From: JACDAN01 sp035776735
Lineage (GTDB): Bacteria; Actinomycetota; Thermoleophilia; Gaiellales; Gaiellaceae
Length of the DNA: 26,937 nt
Reading direction: 5' to 3'
Assembly (NCBI GenBank): GCA_035776735.1
Contig: DASSSO010000128.1
Coordinates: 1-26,937, forward strand
Part shown: piece by piece, positions 13,494 through 21,029 of the stretch
How positions within the stretch are numbered: position 1 is the first letter of the stretch
Layout of the letters: each line of letters starts with the position of its first letter
Program-made: the position numbers and the translations under genes
The notes under the pieces: generated by a model
Told to the model about the DNA's origin: nothing
Seen by the model: the letters and a program-made list of their open reading frames with translations, nothing else
The model's database searches: none

Positions 13494-15206
13494 ATGAGAC
13501 TCGCGCTCGCCCAGATCAACACCGTCGTCGGAGACCTGGACGGAAACGTGGCGCGGATCGTGGGCCGCCTGCGGGAGGCGCGGAACGCGGGCGCCGACCT
13601 CGTCCTCTTCCCGGAGCTCGCGGTGACCGGCTATCCGCCCGAGGACCTCCTCTTCCGGCCCGGGTTCCTGCGCGAGGCGCGCCGCGCCGCCGAGCAGGTC
13701 GCGGCCGAGACGGCGGACATCGCGGCGCTCGTCGGCGTCCCCTGGCTCGACCGCGACCTCTTCAACGGCTGCGCGATCTGCGCCGGGGGCGAGATCAAGG
13801 CCGTCTACCCGAAGCGCTTCCTACCCAACTACGGCGTGTTCGACGAGGTGCGCTACTTCCAGCCCGGCCGCGAGATGTACCTCCTGCAGGTCGGCGAGGC
13901 GCTGATCGGTCCGACGGTCTGCGAGGACATCTGGCAGCCTGGCCCGCCGGCGACCGACCTGGCACTCGCCGGCGCGCACGTGATCGCGAACATCTCCGCC
14001 TCGCCGTTTCACGTCGGCAAGGGGCTCGAGCGGGAGGAAATGCTCATCACCCGCGCCCGCGACAACGCCTGCTGGGTCGCGCTCGTGAACGCGGTCGGCG
14101 GCCAGGACGAGCTGATCTTCGACGGCCACAGCGTCGTGATCGACGAGGAGGGCGAGGTCGTCGCCCGCGGGCCGTCGTTCGAGGAGGCGCTGCTCGTCGT
14201 CGACATCGACGCGTCGACGGCGATCGCCAGGCGGCTCGTCGACGCACGCCGGCGCGCGCTGGCGATCGAGCGGGAGATCCCGAACCCGCCCGTGGTCGAC
14301 CTCGGCGAGCCGCGCAAGCAGGAGGCTCCGGTGACGCCGCTCCTCGCCGAGCCGCTCGACGACCTCGAGCAGATGCGGCTCGCGCTCGAGCTCGGCCTCT
14401 CCGACTACGTGGAGAAGAACGGGTTCAGGGAGATCGTGGTCGGGGTGTCGGGCGGGATCGACTCTGCCCTCGTCGCCGCCCTCGCCGTCGAAGCGCTCGG
14501 CCCCGACCGCGTGCATGCCGTCTCGATGCCGTCCCGCTACTCCTCCGAGGAGACCCGACGGGACGCCCGGCGCCTGGCCGAGAACCTCGGCACCGGCTTC
14601 CTCGAGATCCCGATCGACCCGATCTTCGAGGGCTTCGAGCAGGCGTTGGCGCAGACCTTCGAGGGCCTCGAGGCCGACATCACGGAGGAGAACCTCCAGG
14701 CCAGGATCCGCGGCACGCTGCTGATGGCGCTCTCGAACAAGTTCGGCTGGCTCGTCGTCGCGACGGGGAACAAGTCGGAGCTCTCGGTGGGCTACGCCAC
14801 GCTCTACGGCGACATGGCCGGGGGGTTCGCGCTCCTCAAGGACGTGTTCAAGACGGACGTGTTCCGGCTCGCCCGGCGTCTGAACGAGCGGGCGGGCCGC
14901 GAGCTGATCCCGCGGACGATCATCGATCGGGCGCCGAGCGCCGAGCTGCGGGCCGACCAGAAGGACGAGGACTCGCTGCCGCCCTACTCCAAGCTCGACA
15001 GGGTGCTCGAGGCCTACGTCGAGGAGGATCGCTCGCACGAGGAGCTGACGACGGACGGCTTCGACCAGGACGTCGTCGACCGCGCGATCGCGCTCATCGA
15101 CCGGGCCGAGTACAAGCGCCGGCAGGCGCCGCCAGGCGTGAAGCTCCGGCCGAAAGCCTTCGGGCGGGACCGCCGCACCCCGATTACGAACCGCTGGCGC
15201 GGGTAA
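13494..15206 (+). CDS. nadE: Glutamine-dependent NAD+ synthetase
   Basis: This is a 570-residue two-domain enzyme converting nicotinate adenine dinucleotide to NAD+ with glutamine and ATP. The N-terminal nitrilase-type glutaminase domain (1-260) has its triad at Glu41 (FPELAVTGYP), Lys107 (YPKRFLPNYG) and Cys143 (TVCEDIW). The C-terminal synthetase domain (about 290-570) has the ATP-pyrophosphatase loop SGGIDS at 319-324, then ATGNKSELSVGYATLYGDMAGG (two adjoining blocks) and the PPYSKLD segment. Length fits the bacterial short two-domain form. The start is ATG 13494, directly after an inverted repeat. A nucleotidyltransferase of NadM type lies 12 kb away at the left edge, but there is no local NAD operon. 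Confidence 0.97.
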   Translation: MRLALAQINTVVGDLDGNVARIVGRLREARNAGADLVLFPELAVTGYPPEDLLFRPGFLREARRAAEQVAAETADIAALVGVPWLDRDLFNGCAICAGGEIKAVYPKRFLPNYGVFDEVRYFQPGREMYLLQVGEALIGPTVCEDIWQPGPPATDLALAGAHVIANISASPFHVGKGLEREEMLITRARDNACWVALVNAVGGQDELIFDGHSVVIDEEGEVVARGPSFEEALLVVDIDASTAIARRLVDARRRALAIEREIPNPPVVDLGEPRKQEAPVTPLLAEPLDDLEQMRLALELGLSDYVEKNGFREIVVGVSGGIDSALVAALAVEALGPDRVHAVSMPSRYSSEETRRDARRLAENLGTGFLEIPIDPIFEGFEQALAQTFEGLEADITEENLQARIRGTLLMALSNKFGWLVVATGNKSELSVGYATLYGDMAGGFALLKDVFKTDVFRLARRLNERAGRELIPRTIIDRAPSAELRADQKDEDSLPPYSKLDRVLEAYVEEDRSHEELTTDGFDQDVVDRAIALIDRAEYKRRQAPPGVKLRPKAFGRDRRTPITNRWRG

Positions 15207-15215
15207 GAGGCGTCC

Positions 15216-15413
15216 ATGGACAAGACACAGACACTCCAAGCAGGGCTCGTCGGCTGGCGCGGCCGCCTCGCCGACAGGATCGAAAAGCCGGTCAGCAAGC
15301 GGACGCCGCTCTCGGCGAAGCAGGTCCGGGCCATCCTCGGCGCGCTCTTCTTCGTCAAGTCGGCGATCTACGTCGGACGCTCGATCCGCCGCGCGATGAA
15401 GCGCGGGAGATGA
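15216..15413 (+). CDS. Small basic protein with one hydrophobic segment, unknown
   Basis: This is a 65-residue, strongly basic protein. Residues 1-35 are polar (RGRLADRIEKPVSKRTPLS), followed by a moderately hydrophobic helix, VRAILGALFFVKSAIYVG (about 38-55), and a basic tail RRAMKRGR. The ATG at 15216 has AAGAGG about 7 nt upstream. It starts 9 nt after the nadE stop, and its TGA overlaps the ATG of the cupin gene as ATGA, so nadE, this gene and the cupin form one operon. Codon use matches its neighbours, which supports it being real. A membrane-associated helix with flanking Arg/Lys is likely; I do not recognise the family. Confidence 0.7.
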   Translation: MDKTQTLQAGLVGWRGRLADRIEKPVSKRTPLSAKQVRAILGALFFVKSAIYVGRSIRRAMKRGR

Positions 15414-15805
15414 CCGCGCCGTACACGCGCAAGAACCTGAACGACGTCGAGGACGCCGCGGCGAAGTTCGGCTTCCAGGAGAGCCAGGAGTCGCGCTTCG
15501 TGCGCGGCGATGACCTCGACGCCGAGCAGACGGGGATGAGCCTCCACCGCTTCAAGCCGGGGAAGCGACAGGGCTTCGCGCACCGGCACGACGACGTCGA
15601 GGAGATCTACGTCGTGCTCTCGGGCTCCGGCCGGATGAGGCTCGACGACGACGTGATCGAGCTCGGCCGCCTCGACGCCGTCCGGGTCTCACCGGGCGTG
15701 ATGCGCGCGTTCGAGGCCGACGACGAGGGGCTCGAGATCCTCGCGGTCAGTCCGCGTCGGGAGGACGACCGCGGCGAGATCGTCCCCGGCTGGTGGACGG
15801 ACTGA
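15410..15805 (+). CDS. Cupin-domain protein
   Basis: A 131-residue protein with a single cupin barrel. Motif 1 is present as AHRHDDVEEIYVVLSGSG (His58, His60 and Glu64 are candidate metal ligands). Motif 2 is SPGVMRAFEA, in which the usual third histidine is replaced by Arg99, so metal binding may be altered. Small cupins of this kind act as sugar-binding or dioxygenase-like enzymes, or as sensors; nothing here picks one. The ATG overlaps the stop of the preceding 65-residue gene by 4 bp. The gene ends before a 200-bp convergent gap with two palindromes. Confidence 0.85.
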   Translation: MTAPYTRKNLNDVEDAAAKFGFQESQESRFVRGDDLDAEQTGMSLHRFKPGKRQGFAHRHDDVEEIYVVLSGSGRMRLDDDVIELGRLDAVRVSPGVMRAFEADDEGLEILAVSPRREDDRGEIVPGWWTD

Positions 15806-15856
15806 GCCCGCAGCGCGGCGACGGGGTCGCTCAACGGCGCGCTCGGCGATTCCCGT

Positions 15857-15879
15857 GCTAGTAACACTGTGTTACTAGC
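15857..15879. repeat. 23-bp palindrome, copy 1
   Basis: GCTAGTAACA and TGTTACTAGC are perfect inverted halves around CTG. It is nearly identical in sequence to the palindrome at 15934-15956, 77 bp away. The form GTAACA-n3-TGTTAC resembles operators of TetR-family regulators. It lies in the convergent gap between the cupin and Mug-Nudix genes, where no gene starts. Confidence 0.75.
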
Positions 15880-15933
15880 TCTGCGGCCCGCCGGGTTACC
15901 GCTCTCGGAGCCGCCCTCAGGGGCCCTCGGAAC

Positions 15934-15956
15934 GCAAGTAACACTCTGTTACTTGC
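15934..15956. repeat. 23-bp palindrome, copy 2
   Basis: GCAAGTAACA and TGTTACTTGC are perfect inverted halves around CTC. Compared with copy 1, the arms differ at one compensated position (T/A to A/T) and the centre by one base. Compensated change in the arms indicates that the symmetry itself is maintained. Confidence 0.75.
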
Positions 15957-16006
15957 CTGTTGGGCCCGGCGCGTGACCGCGGGGTGCCTTCGACCTCACG
16001 GCCCGG

Positions 16007-16996
16007 TCAGATGCCGACGTCGACCGGCTCGGCCGGCGGGCCGTGCTCGTCCAGCTCGCGTAGGAGCTCGCGCAGTCGCCTCGGCGACAGCAGCCCGTCG
16101 TAGGCGTAGAGCTCCGCGCGCGTCCACCAGCGGATCGCGGTCATCCATTCCGTTCGTAGCTCGCCCCAGCTGAGCTCCGGCTGCGGCTCGTCGCCCGGGG
16201 CACGAACGAGATAGATGCGCTCGCTCTGGCCGCTGTGCGAGCGCATCGGGAACCAGTGGGTGCGCGTCCAGATACACGGGCCCAGCTCGAGACCGTGGAA
16301 GCCCGCCTCCTCTGCGAGCTCGCGCGCGAGCGCTTCCTCGTCCGTCTCCCCCGTTTCCACGCCGCCTCCGACGCACGCCCAGACCGTCCTGTCCGGGAAC
16401 TCGAACCGGACCAGGAGGACGCGCCCAGTCGGGTCGAGGACGAGCGCACGCACGCCGTCCCGAAGAGGTTTGCCGCCGGCCCGTGCGGAAAGCTCCTCGA
16501 ACCAGCGCAGCCGCTCCTCGTACGGCACGGCCGCATTCGCCGGCGAGGTGGACGGGAGCACGAACAGCTGCGTCTCGCCCAAGCGCCGGTCCTGGACGCC
16601 CAGATCCGGACGCTCGTTGAAGGCGCCGCGGTACGCCTCCTTGCCGACGAAGGCGATCCACTCAGGGTGCAGCTCCCGGGCGATCCGCTCCAGCCGCTCC
16701 GCCGACCCGTCGAAATCGGCCCGCCGAAGGTCGCCGGACCCCGGCGTCGTCCGGTAGGCGGCGTTCGTCAGCCCGAGGCCGAGCGCCGGCAGCTCGTGCT
16801 GCTCGCGGGGCTCGTACAGCCGGGGGGTGAAGCCGGCGTCCCGGAGCAGCCGCCAGAAGTCGTTCCGCGGGTTGGCGAAATGCGCCCCGGCGTTCGCCGA
16901 CCAGCGGCCCGGGTTGATCCCGCAGAAGACGACGTCGAGGTCGGCCGCCAGCACGTCTGGCACGTCGCTTGGCGTGTCGTCGCGACCCCTGACCAT
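16007..16996 (-). CDS. Fusion of Mug-type uracil/thymine-DNA glycosylase and Nudix hydrolase
   Basis: The 329-residue protein has two domains. Residues about 15-172 are a G:T/U mismatch-specific DNA glycosylase (Mug/TDG): FCGINPG (24-30) is the active-site loop, then NPRNDFWRLL (42-51) and LPSTSPANA (148-156), which inserts into the DNA helix. Residues 178-329 are a Nudix hydrolase with a perfect box GX5EX7REUXEEXGU running from Gly212 to Phe234. The glycosylase would remove uracil or thymine from mispairs; the Nudix part would hydrolyse a damaged nucleotide or another nucleoside diphosphate derivative. Joining lesion removal with possible pool cleaning is an unusual combination. The ATG at 16994-16996 is 6 nt after the upstream gene's stop. 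Confidence 0.9.
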   Translation of the reverse strand: MVRGRDDTPSDVPDVLAADLDVVFCGINPGRWSANAGAHFANPRNDFWRLLRDAGFTPRLYEPREQHELPALGLGLTNAAYRTTPGSGDLRRADFDGSAERLERIARELHPEWIAFVGKEAYRGAFNERPDLGVQDRRLGETQLFVLPSTSPANAAVPYEERLRWFEELSARAGGKPLRDGVRALVLDPTGRVLLVRFEFPDRTVWACVGGGVETGETDEEALARELAEEAGFHGLELGPCIWTRTHWFPMRSHSGQSERIYLVRAPGDEPQPELSWGELRTEWMTAIRWWTRAELYAYDGLLSPRRLRELLRELDEHGPPAEPVDVGI

Positions 16997-17002
16997 GGTG
17001 GA

Positions 17003-17752
17003 TTACGCGGCCGAGAAGTGAAGGCGGTCGAGGTCCGGTAGCTCGTCACCGAGGACGGCTCGACCACTGCTTTCGACCACCGTGAAGAGACGCCAAGTCT
17101 CGGCGGCTGCTACCCCGAGGAAGAGACGCGGACGGAGCACGGCGATCGCGGAGCACTTGACGTGATCCGTCCTGACGTGCGGAGCCCCGTCCGCGTGACA
17201 GGACCGCATCCCCGCAAGCAGCTTGTCGAGCATCTTGGCGGTCGCCTTGGCCTCGACTCCCACGCGCGACCGAGCCGCCGCCAAGGGCATCTTCGCAGCG
17301 AGCTCGGCACACGGCTCCTCCAGCAAGAGGGTGTCGAGCGCCTCGTACCGCAGGACCTCGTGCCCATCCTGGAGCATGGTGGGCGACTCGCTGACCAGGT
17401 GCTCCCGCGGCCAGCCGAACTCGTACCGGAGCCTCGCAATCGCCGCCCACCCCACGATCGTCTCGGGACTCAGGCGTCCGGGTTTCTCGAAGAAGAGAGA
17501 ACCCCTGGGGCTGCCGTCGCTCAATCGCGGATAGCGATCGGATCGCTCCTTGCGATCGCCGTCAACGACGAGGAGTGGCGGCTCATCGCCATGGCTGGTT
17601 ACGGCGGCGAGGAAGTCAGCGGCCTCGCGGGGAGTCACCTCAGCAGGAACTCGCGGACCCTCCGCGACTCCCGGATAGAAGCTCGGCTGTGCGACCGCCC
17701 ATCTCTCGTCTATGAAGGCCTGCAGATCGTGCGTGGCATCAGCGCAAGTCAA
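17003..17752 (-). CDS. Hypothetical protein, possible E-x-K nuclease-like segment
   Basis: This 249-residue protein is not recognised. It contains a mid-region of alternating strands and helices, GVEAKATAKMLDKLLAGM (about 170-190), where Glu-Ala-Lys followed by a helix recalls the PD-(D/E)xK nuclease core. The C-terminal part, AIAVLRPRLFLGVAAAETWRLFTVV, looks like buried strands. No definite catalytic set can be named, and the nuclease idea is weak. Codon use is less GC3-biased than its neighbours, hinting at later acquisition. The annotated start is TTG 17750-17752; no SD is evident. It lies 6 nt upstream of the Mug-Nudix gene, suggesting a DNA-related role through shared transcription. Confidence 0.6.
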   Translation of the reverse strand: MTCADATHDLQAFIDERWAVAQPSFYPGVAEGPRVPAEVTPREAADFLAAVTSHGDEPPLLVVDGDRKERSDRYPRLSDGSPRGSLFFEKPGRLSPETIVGWAAIARLRYEFGWPREHLVSESPTMLQDGHEVLRYEALDTLLLEEPCAELAAKMPLAAARSRVGVEAKATAKMLDKLLAGMRSCHADGAPHVRTDHVKCSAIAVLRPRLFLGVAAAETWRLFTVVESSGRAVLGDELPDLDRLHFSAA

Positions 17753-17843
17753 TGCGGCGGAAATCTAGGGCTCGGGTGGCCAGATCCTCATGGGCGGCGC
17801 AAGGTAAAGAGGAATACTCCTCAAGACGCATCGCAGACCCGGA

Positions 17844-17866
17844 GCGAGGACGTCGGGAACCGCGCT
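17844..17866. repeat. 23-nt direct repeat, copy 1
   Basis: GCGAGGACGTCGGG followed by AACCGCGCT matches 18407-18429 at 21 of 23 positions. On the minus strand this copy lies about 17 nt after the GNAT stop codon. Function is unknown. Confidence 0.5.
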
Positions 17867-17882
17867 TGTCGAATTGCGACCG

Positions 17883-18332
17883 CTAGAGGCTGTCACGTAG
17901 CTCGAAGAGCAGCTCTTCGACGTCGTTCTTTTGCGAGTCGACGCGGACGAACCCGCACTTCTCGAGCACGCGGATCGAGGCGACGTTGCTCGTCGCGACC
18001 CACGCGTGCAGCGGTCGCTGGGTCACCTCGCCGGTGAGCTCCTGAAGCGCACGTGTCGCAAGGCCCTTGCCCCAGAACTCCCGTCCGATCCAGTAGCCGA
18101 CGAGACGCCGCCCCTCCTGCTCCCAGCACCCGATGTTGCCGGCCACCTCGCCCTCGTAGACGATCGTCTTCTTCGTCAACGAGTCGTCGGCAAGGAGCCG
18201 CCGCCAGTGCGCGTCGAAGGCCTCGCGGTCGCGGGCCGGGAACGCCGCCATCCGGTTCGCCTCGGGCTCGCGCTGGTGCTCGAAGAACGCGTCGAGGTCG
18301 CTGTCGACCACTTCCCGCAGAACACCGTCCAC
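17883..18332 (-). CDS. GNAT family N-acetyltransferase
   Basis: This 149-residue protein has the RimJ/RimL-like GNAT fold. Acetyl-CoA-binding motif A is GREFWGKGLATRALQEL (about residues 82-98). Motif B is seen as ATSNVASIRVLEKCGF (about 112-127), where Asn and the GF end are typical. The beginning, VVDSDLDAFFEHQREPEANRMAAF, matches members annotated as ribosomal-protein or small-molecule acetyltransferases. It transfers acetyl from acetyl-CoA to an amine whose identity is not readable. The start is GTG 18330-18332. It is transcribed on the minus strand towards the hypothetical 17003-17752 gene across about 130 bp that hold one copy of a short direct repeat. Confidence 0.9.
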   Translation of the reverse strand: MDGVLREVVDSDLDAFFEHQREPEANRMAAFPARDREAFDAHWRRLLADDSLTKKTIVYEGEVAGNIGCWEQEGRRLVGYWIGREFWGKGLATRALQELTGEVTQRPLHAWVATSNVASIRVLEKCGFVRVDSQKNDVEELLFELRDSL

Positions 18333-18406
18333 CCCGACGACACTAGCGATTGATGCAGCACGCGTCGTCGAACGCTACGACGAGCGCGCCCACACGCAGG
18401 TCCGCC

Positions 18407-18429
18407 GCGAGGACGTCGGGGACCGAGCT
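18407..18429. repeat. 23-nt direct repeat, copy 2
   Basis: This second copy of the 17844-17866 element differs at two positions and overlaps the TAG stop of the small minus-strand gene at 18428. Both copies therefore lie at the 3' end of a minus-strand gene. Confidence 0.5.
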
Positions 18430-18622
18430 AGGCGGCTTCGAGCTCGACTTCGGGCTCGCGCGAGTCGAGCCGGACTTCGAAGAGGCGTCGGATGTCTTCG
18501 CCACTGAAGGTCGTCTCATAGCGCGAGCGGCGCGGCGCCAGCTCGATCACCTGCACCGCCTCCTCGTGGAACCCATAGCACCGGGCGTAGCACTCAGCTT
18601 CGTTCAACGCTCGCAGCCGCAT
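18428..18622 (-). CDS. Small conserved-looking hypothetical protein, 64 aa
   Basis: The 64-residue protein begins MRLRALNEAECYARCYG and ends with a Glu-rich tail, DSREPEVELEAA. It reads as a real compact protein: two Cys near the N-terminus (CYARC), an amphipathic strand EEAVQVIELAPRRSRYETTF, and a helix GEDIRRLFEVRLD. No known family is recognised. The ATG at 18620-18622 lies 29 bp from the divergent OsmC gene. Both genes must share a very compact promoter, and leaderless translation is likely because TTTACG lies 4-9 nt before the ATG. It could be a small regulator of the divergent operon, but nothing beyond position supports that. Confidence 0.6.
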   Translation of the reverse strand: MRLRALNEAECYARCYGFHEEAVQVIELAPRRSRYETTFSGEDIRRLFEVRLDSREPEVELEAA

Positions 18623-18651
18623 GGACTGGACCGTAAATTGCCCACCGGACG

Positions 18652-19059
18652 GTGGAACTCCGCGCGAAACACTTCGAGTACTGGATCTCGCTGGACGAGG
18701 GCGGAAACCTCTCCGCGGACGGCAATCCCGTCACGCTGCAGAGCGAGGTCGGGGCGGAGCACCTGCTGCTCGCGGCCCTGGCGCGCTGCTCGGTCTCCAG
18801 CCTGGAGCACTTCGCCCGCCAGAAGGCCTTCGACGTGCGGGCCTCCGCCTACGCGGCGGGAACGGTCACGCGCCGCGCCGACGAGGACCGGTATGGATTC
18901 GTCAGCATCGAGTGCAAGCTCGACGTGGAGCTCACCGGCGAGCTGACCGAGGACGAGCTCCGCAAGCTGCTCGAGAGCGCGGAGTGGGGGTGCTTCATCG
19001 GCGCCTCGCTGGATCCCGCGCCGGAGTACAGCTGGCGCGTCAACGGCCGTGACCTGTGA
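18652..19059 (+). CDS. OsmC family protein
   Basis: The 135-residue protein has the OsmC/Ohr pattern: an N-terminal antiparallel sheet, then the helix EHLLLAALARCSVSSLEHFARQK, which contains the first family cysteine (Cys46), and a C-terminal strand-helix ending GCFIGASLDPAPEY with a second Cys. OsmC and Ohr proteins reduce organic hydroperoxides with a Cys pair. Some relatives have unknown roles. The start is GTG 18652, inside the inverted repeat CCACCG-GA-CGGTGG (18642-18655), which may be an operator. TGA overlaps the GTG of the following hydrolase (GTGA). It is the first gene of a three-gene operon. Confidence 0.8.
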   Translation: MELRAKHFEYWISLDEGGNLSADGNPVTLQSEVGAEHLLLAALARCSVSSLEHFARQKAFDVRASAYAAGTVTRRADEDRYGFVSIECKLDVELTGELTEDELRKLLESAEWGCFIGASLDPAPEYSWRVNGRDL

Positions 19060-19820
19060 GGTGGTTCCTCGCGGCAGGCCTGCTCGTCGCCGCCGGTGCG
19101 ATCGCCTACGCGTGGTGGCGCGGCGGTGAGGGGACCGCCCCGATCGGCGAGCCGCTCGTGCTCGGAGAACGTCGGCACCGCATGATCCCGGCCGGACGCA
19201 GCGGCGCGCCGCTCCTCGTCCTGCTCCACGAGCGAGGCGGCTCCCCGAGCGAGCTCGTCTGGCCGGAGCTCGTCGACGGCCTCGAGGCGCTGGGCGAGGA
19301 CGCCCCGGCACTGCTGCTCGTCGACGGCGGCGACCACAGCTACTACCACGACCGCGAGGACTTCGACTGGGGCACGCACATCCTCGAGGAGGCGATTCCC
19401 GCGGCGCGCGAGCGGCTCGGCACCGATCCGGCGCGGGAGGCGATCGGCGGGTTCTCGATGGGCGGCTTCGGCGCGCTCGACCTCGCGCGCCAGCGACGCT
19501 TCTGCGCCGTGGGAGGACACTCGCCCGCGCTCTGGGAGGGCGGCGGGCAGACGCCCGAGGGTGCGTTCGACGACGTCGAGGACTTCGAGCGGCACGACGT
19601 GCTCGAGGCCGCGCAGGCGAATCCCGACATCTTCCGCGGCGCCCGCGTCTGGCTCGACGCTGGTCACGACGATCCGTTCCGGCGGACGACCGTCCTGCTC
19701 GGCGCGGTCGTCGACTCGCCCGCCAAGACCCCGCCTGGCGACCACTCGACCGGCTACTGGCGCGAGCATGTCGACGAGTACCTGGACTTCTACGCGGAGG
19801 CGCTTCGGACGTGCGCGTAG
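19056..19820 (+). CDS. Alpha/beta hydrolase, membrane-anchored esterase-like
   Basis: This is a 254-residue hydrolase. The first 20 residues, RWFLAAGLLVAAGAIAYAWW, form a signal anchor, so the catalytic domain is likely outside the cytoplasmic membrane. The nucleophile elbow is GGFSMGGFGALD, as in the S-formylglutathione hydrolase/esterase D and mycolyltransferase-like groups. Candidate acid and base are the Asp of DAGHDDPF and the His of GDHSTGYW. Substrate is unknown; ester or acyl transfer on envelope components is possible. It overlaps OsmC by 4 bp and the aminotransferase-like gene by 10 bp. Confidence 0.85.
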   Translation: MRWFLAAGLLVAAGAIAYAWWRGGEGTAPIGEPLVLGERRHRMIPAGRSGAPLLVLLHERGGSPSELVWPELVDGLEALGEDAPALLLVDGGDHSYYHDREDFDWGTHILEEAIPAARERLGTDPAREAIGGFSMGGFGALDLARQRRFCAVGGHSPALWEGGGQTPEGAFDDVEDFERHDVLEAAQANPDIFRGARVWLDAGHDDPFRRTTVLLGAVVDSPAKTPPGDHSTGYWREHVDEYLDFYAEALRTCA

Positions 19821-20935
19821 GGCTCGACGTCGAGGCCGTCCGCGCGCGGTTCTCCGCGCTGCAGCGGCCTTACGCGTTCCTCGACGGCCCGGCCGGGACG
19901 CAGGTGCCGGACGAGGTGGTGGACGCAATCGCCCGCTACCTCCGCGAGTCCAACGCCAACGTCGGCGGCGAGTTCGAGACGAGCCGGCGCACCGGCGAGC
20001 TGGTCGAGACCGCACACGAGACCGCGGCCCGCTTCCTGGGCTGCACCGCCGGGAAGGCGATCTTCGGGCCGAGCATGACGAACCTCAACTTCATGCTGAC
20101 GCGCACGGTCGGGCGGGAGCTCCGCGAGGGAGACGAGATCGTGGTCACGCGGCTCGACCATGACGCGAACGTCGCTCCCTGGCTCGAGCTGGCGCGGGAT
20201 CTCGGCCTCGTCGTCCGCCTCGCGGCCCTCGACCTGTCGGACGTCGAGGACCTGCTCACTGACCGGACGCGCGTCGTGGCCTTCCCGTGGGCCTCGAACG
20301 CCCTCGGCACGCTCGTCGACGCCGCCCGGATCTGCGAGCTCGCCCACGAGGCGGGCGCGCTCGCCTGGATGGACGCCGTGCACTACGCGCCGCACGGGCC
20401 GATCGACGTGGACGCGGTCGGGGCGGACGTCCTCCTCTGCTCGCCGTACAAGTTCTACGGGCCCCATCTCGGGCTCGCCTTCGCCCGCCGCGAGCTGCTC
20501 GAGCGCTGGCGCCCCTACAAGGTGCGCCCGGCGCCGGGGTACGAGACGGGGACCGCGCAGCACGAGCTGCTCGCCGGCTTCGTCGCAGCCGTGAACTACC
20601 TCGAGTCCCTCGGCTGGGACGCGATCATCGCCCACGAGCACGAGCTGGGCGAGCGGTTCCTGGCCGGGCTCCCCGACCACGTGACGCTCTACGGCTCCCC
20701 GACCATGGGCGAGCGCGTGCCGACCTTCTCGTTCACCGTCGAGGGCAGGGCGCCGCAGGAGGTGGCGGCGCAGCTCGGCGAGCGCGGGATCTTCGTCTGG
20801 CACGGCGACTACTACGCCGTGGAGGTGATGAAGGCGCTCGGGCTCGAGGACGGCGCGGTCCGCGTCGGCTTCGTCCACTACAACACGGCCGAGGAGGTCG
20901 ACCGCCTGCTGGAGGAGCTGACCAGGCTGGCCTAG
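19811..20935 (+). CDS. Class V aminotransferase, cysteine desulfurase-like
   Basis: The 374-residue protein is a fold-type I PLP enzyme similar to the 'cysteine desulfurase-like' VC1184 group (TIGR01976). The cofactor lysine is Lys214 in SPYKFYGPHLG, with the PLP-binding Asp in AWMDAVHYAPH and Asn/Ser residues in TNLNFMLTRT. The C-terminal RVGFVHYNTAEEVDRLL is characteristic of that group. I see no active-site Cys loop like that of SufS, so persulfide formation on the enzyme is doubtful. It may act as a lyase or aminotransferase. The start is GTG 19811, overlapping the hydrolase stop. It ends the OsmC-hydrolase operon. Confidence 0.88.
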   Translation: MRVGLDVEAVRARFSALQRPYAFLDGPAGTQVPDEVVDAIARYLRESNANVGGEFETSRRTGELVETAHETAARFLGCTAGKAIFGPSMTNLNFMLTRTVGRELREGDEIVVTRLDHDANVAPWLELARDLGLVVRLAALDLSDVEDLLTDRTRVVAFPWASNALGTLVDAARICELAHEAGALAWMDAVHYAPHGPIDVDAVGADVLLCSPYKFYGPHLGLAFARRELLERWRPYKVRPAPGYETGTAQHELLAGFVAAVNYLESLGWDAIIAHEHELGERFLAGLPDHVTLYGSPTMGERVPTFSFTVEGRAPQEVAAQLGERGIFVWHGDYYAVEVMKALGLEDGAVRVGFVHYNTAEEVDRLLEELTRLA

Positions 20936-20965
20936 TGCCGGCCCTGTCCTTCTTGCCAGGATTGG

Positions 20966-20994
20966 TTGTCTCCGCCCCTGGAGCGCACTAGGGT
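20966..20994 (+). promoter_or_regulatory. Promoter of the secreted protease
   Basis: TTGTCT (20966-20971) and TAGGGT (20989-20994) are 17 bp apart. Transcription would begin near 21001, with a short leader carrying AGGAGG five bases before the ATG at 21030. Confidence 0.55.
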
Positions 20995-21029
20995 CGGCAC
21001 GACAGAGCGGGGGGATTCAGGAGGGCCTT

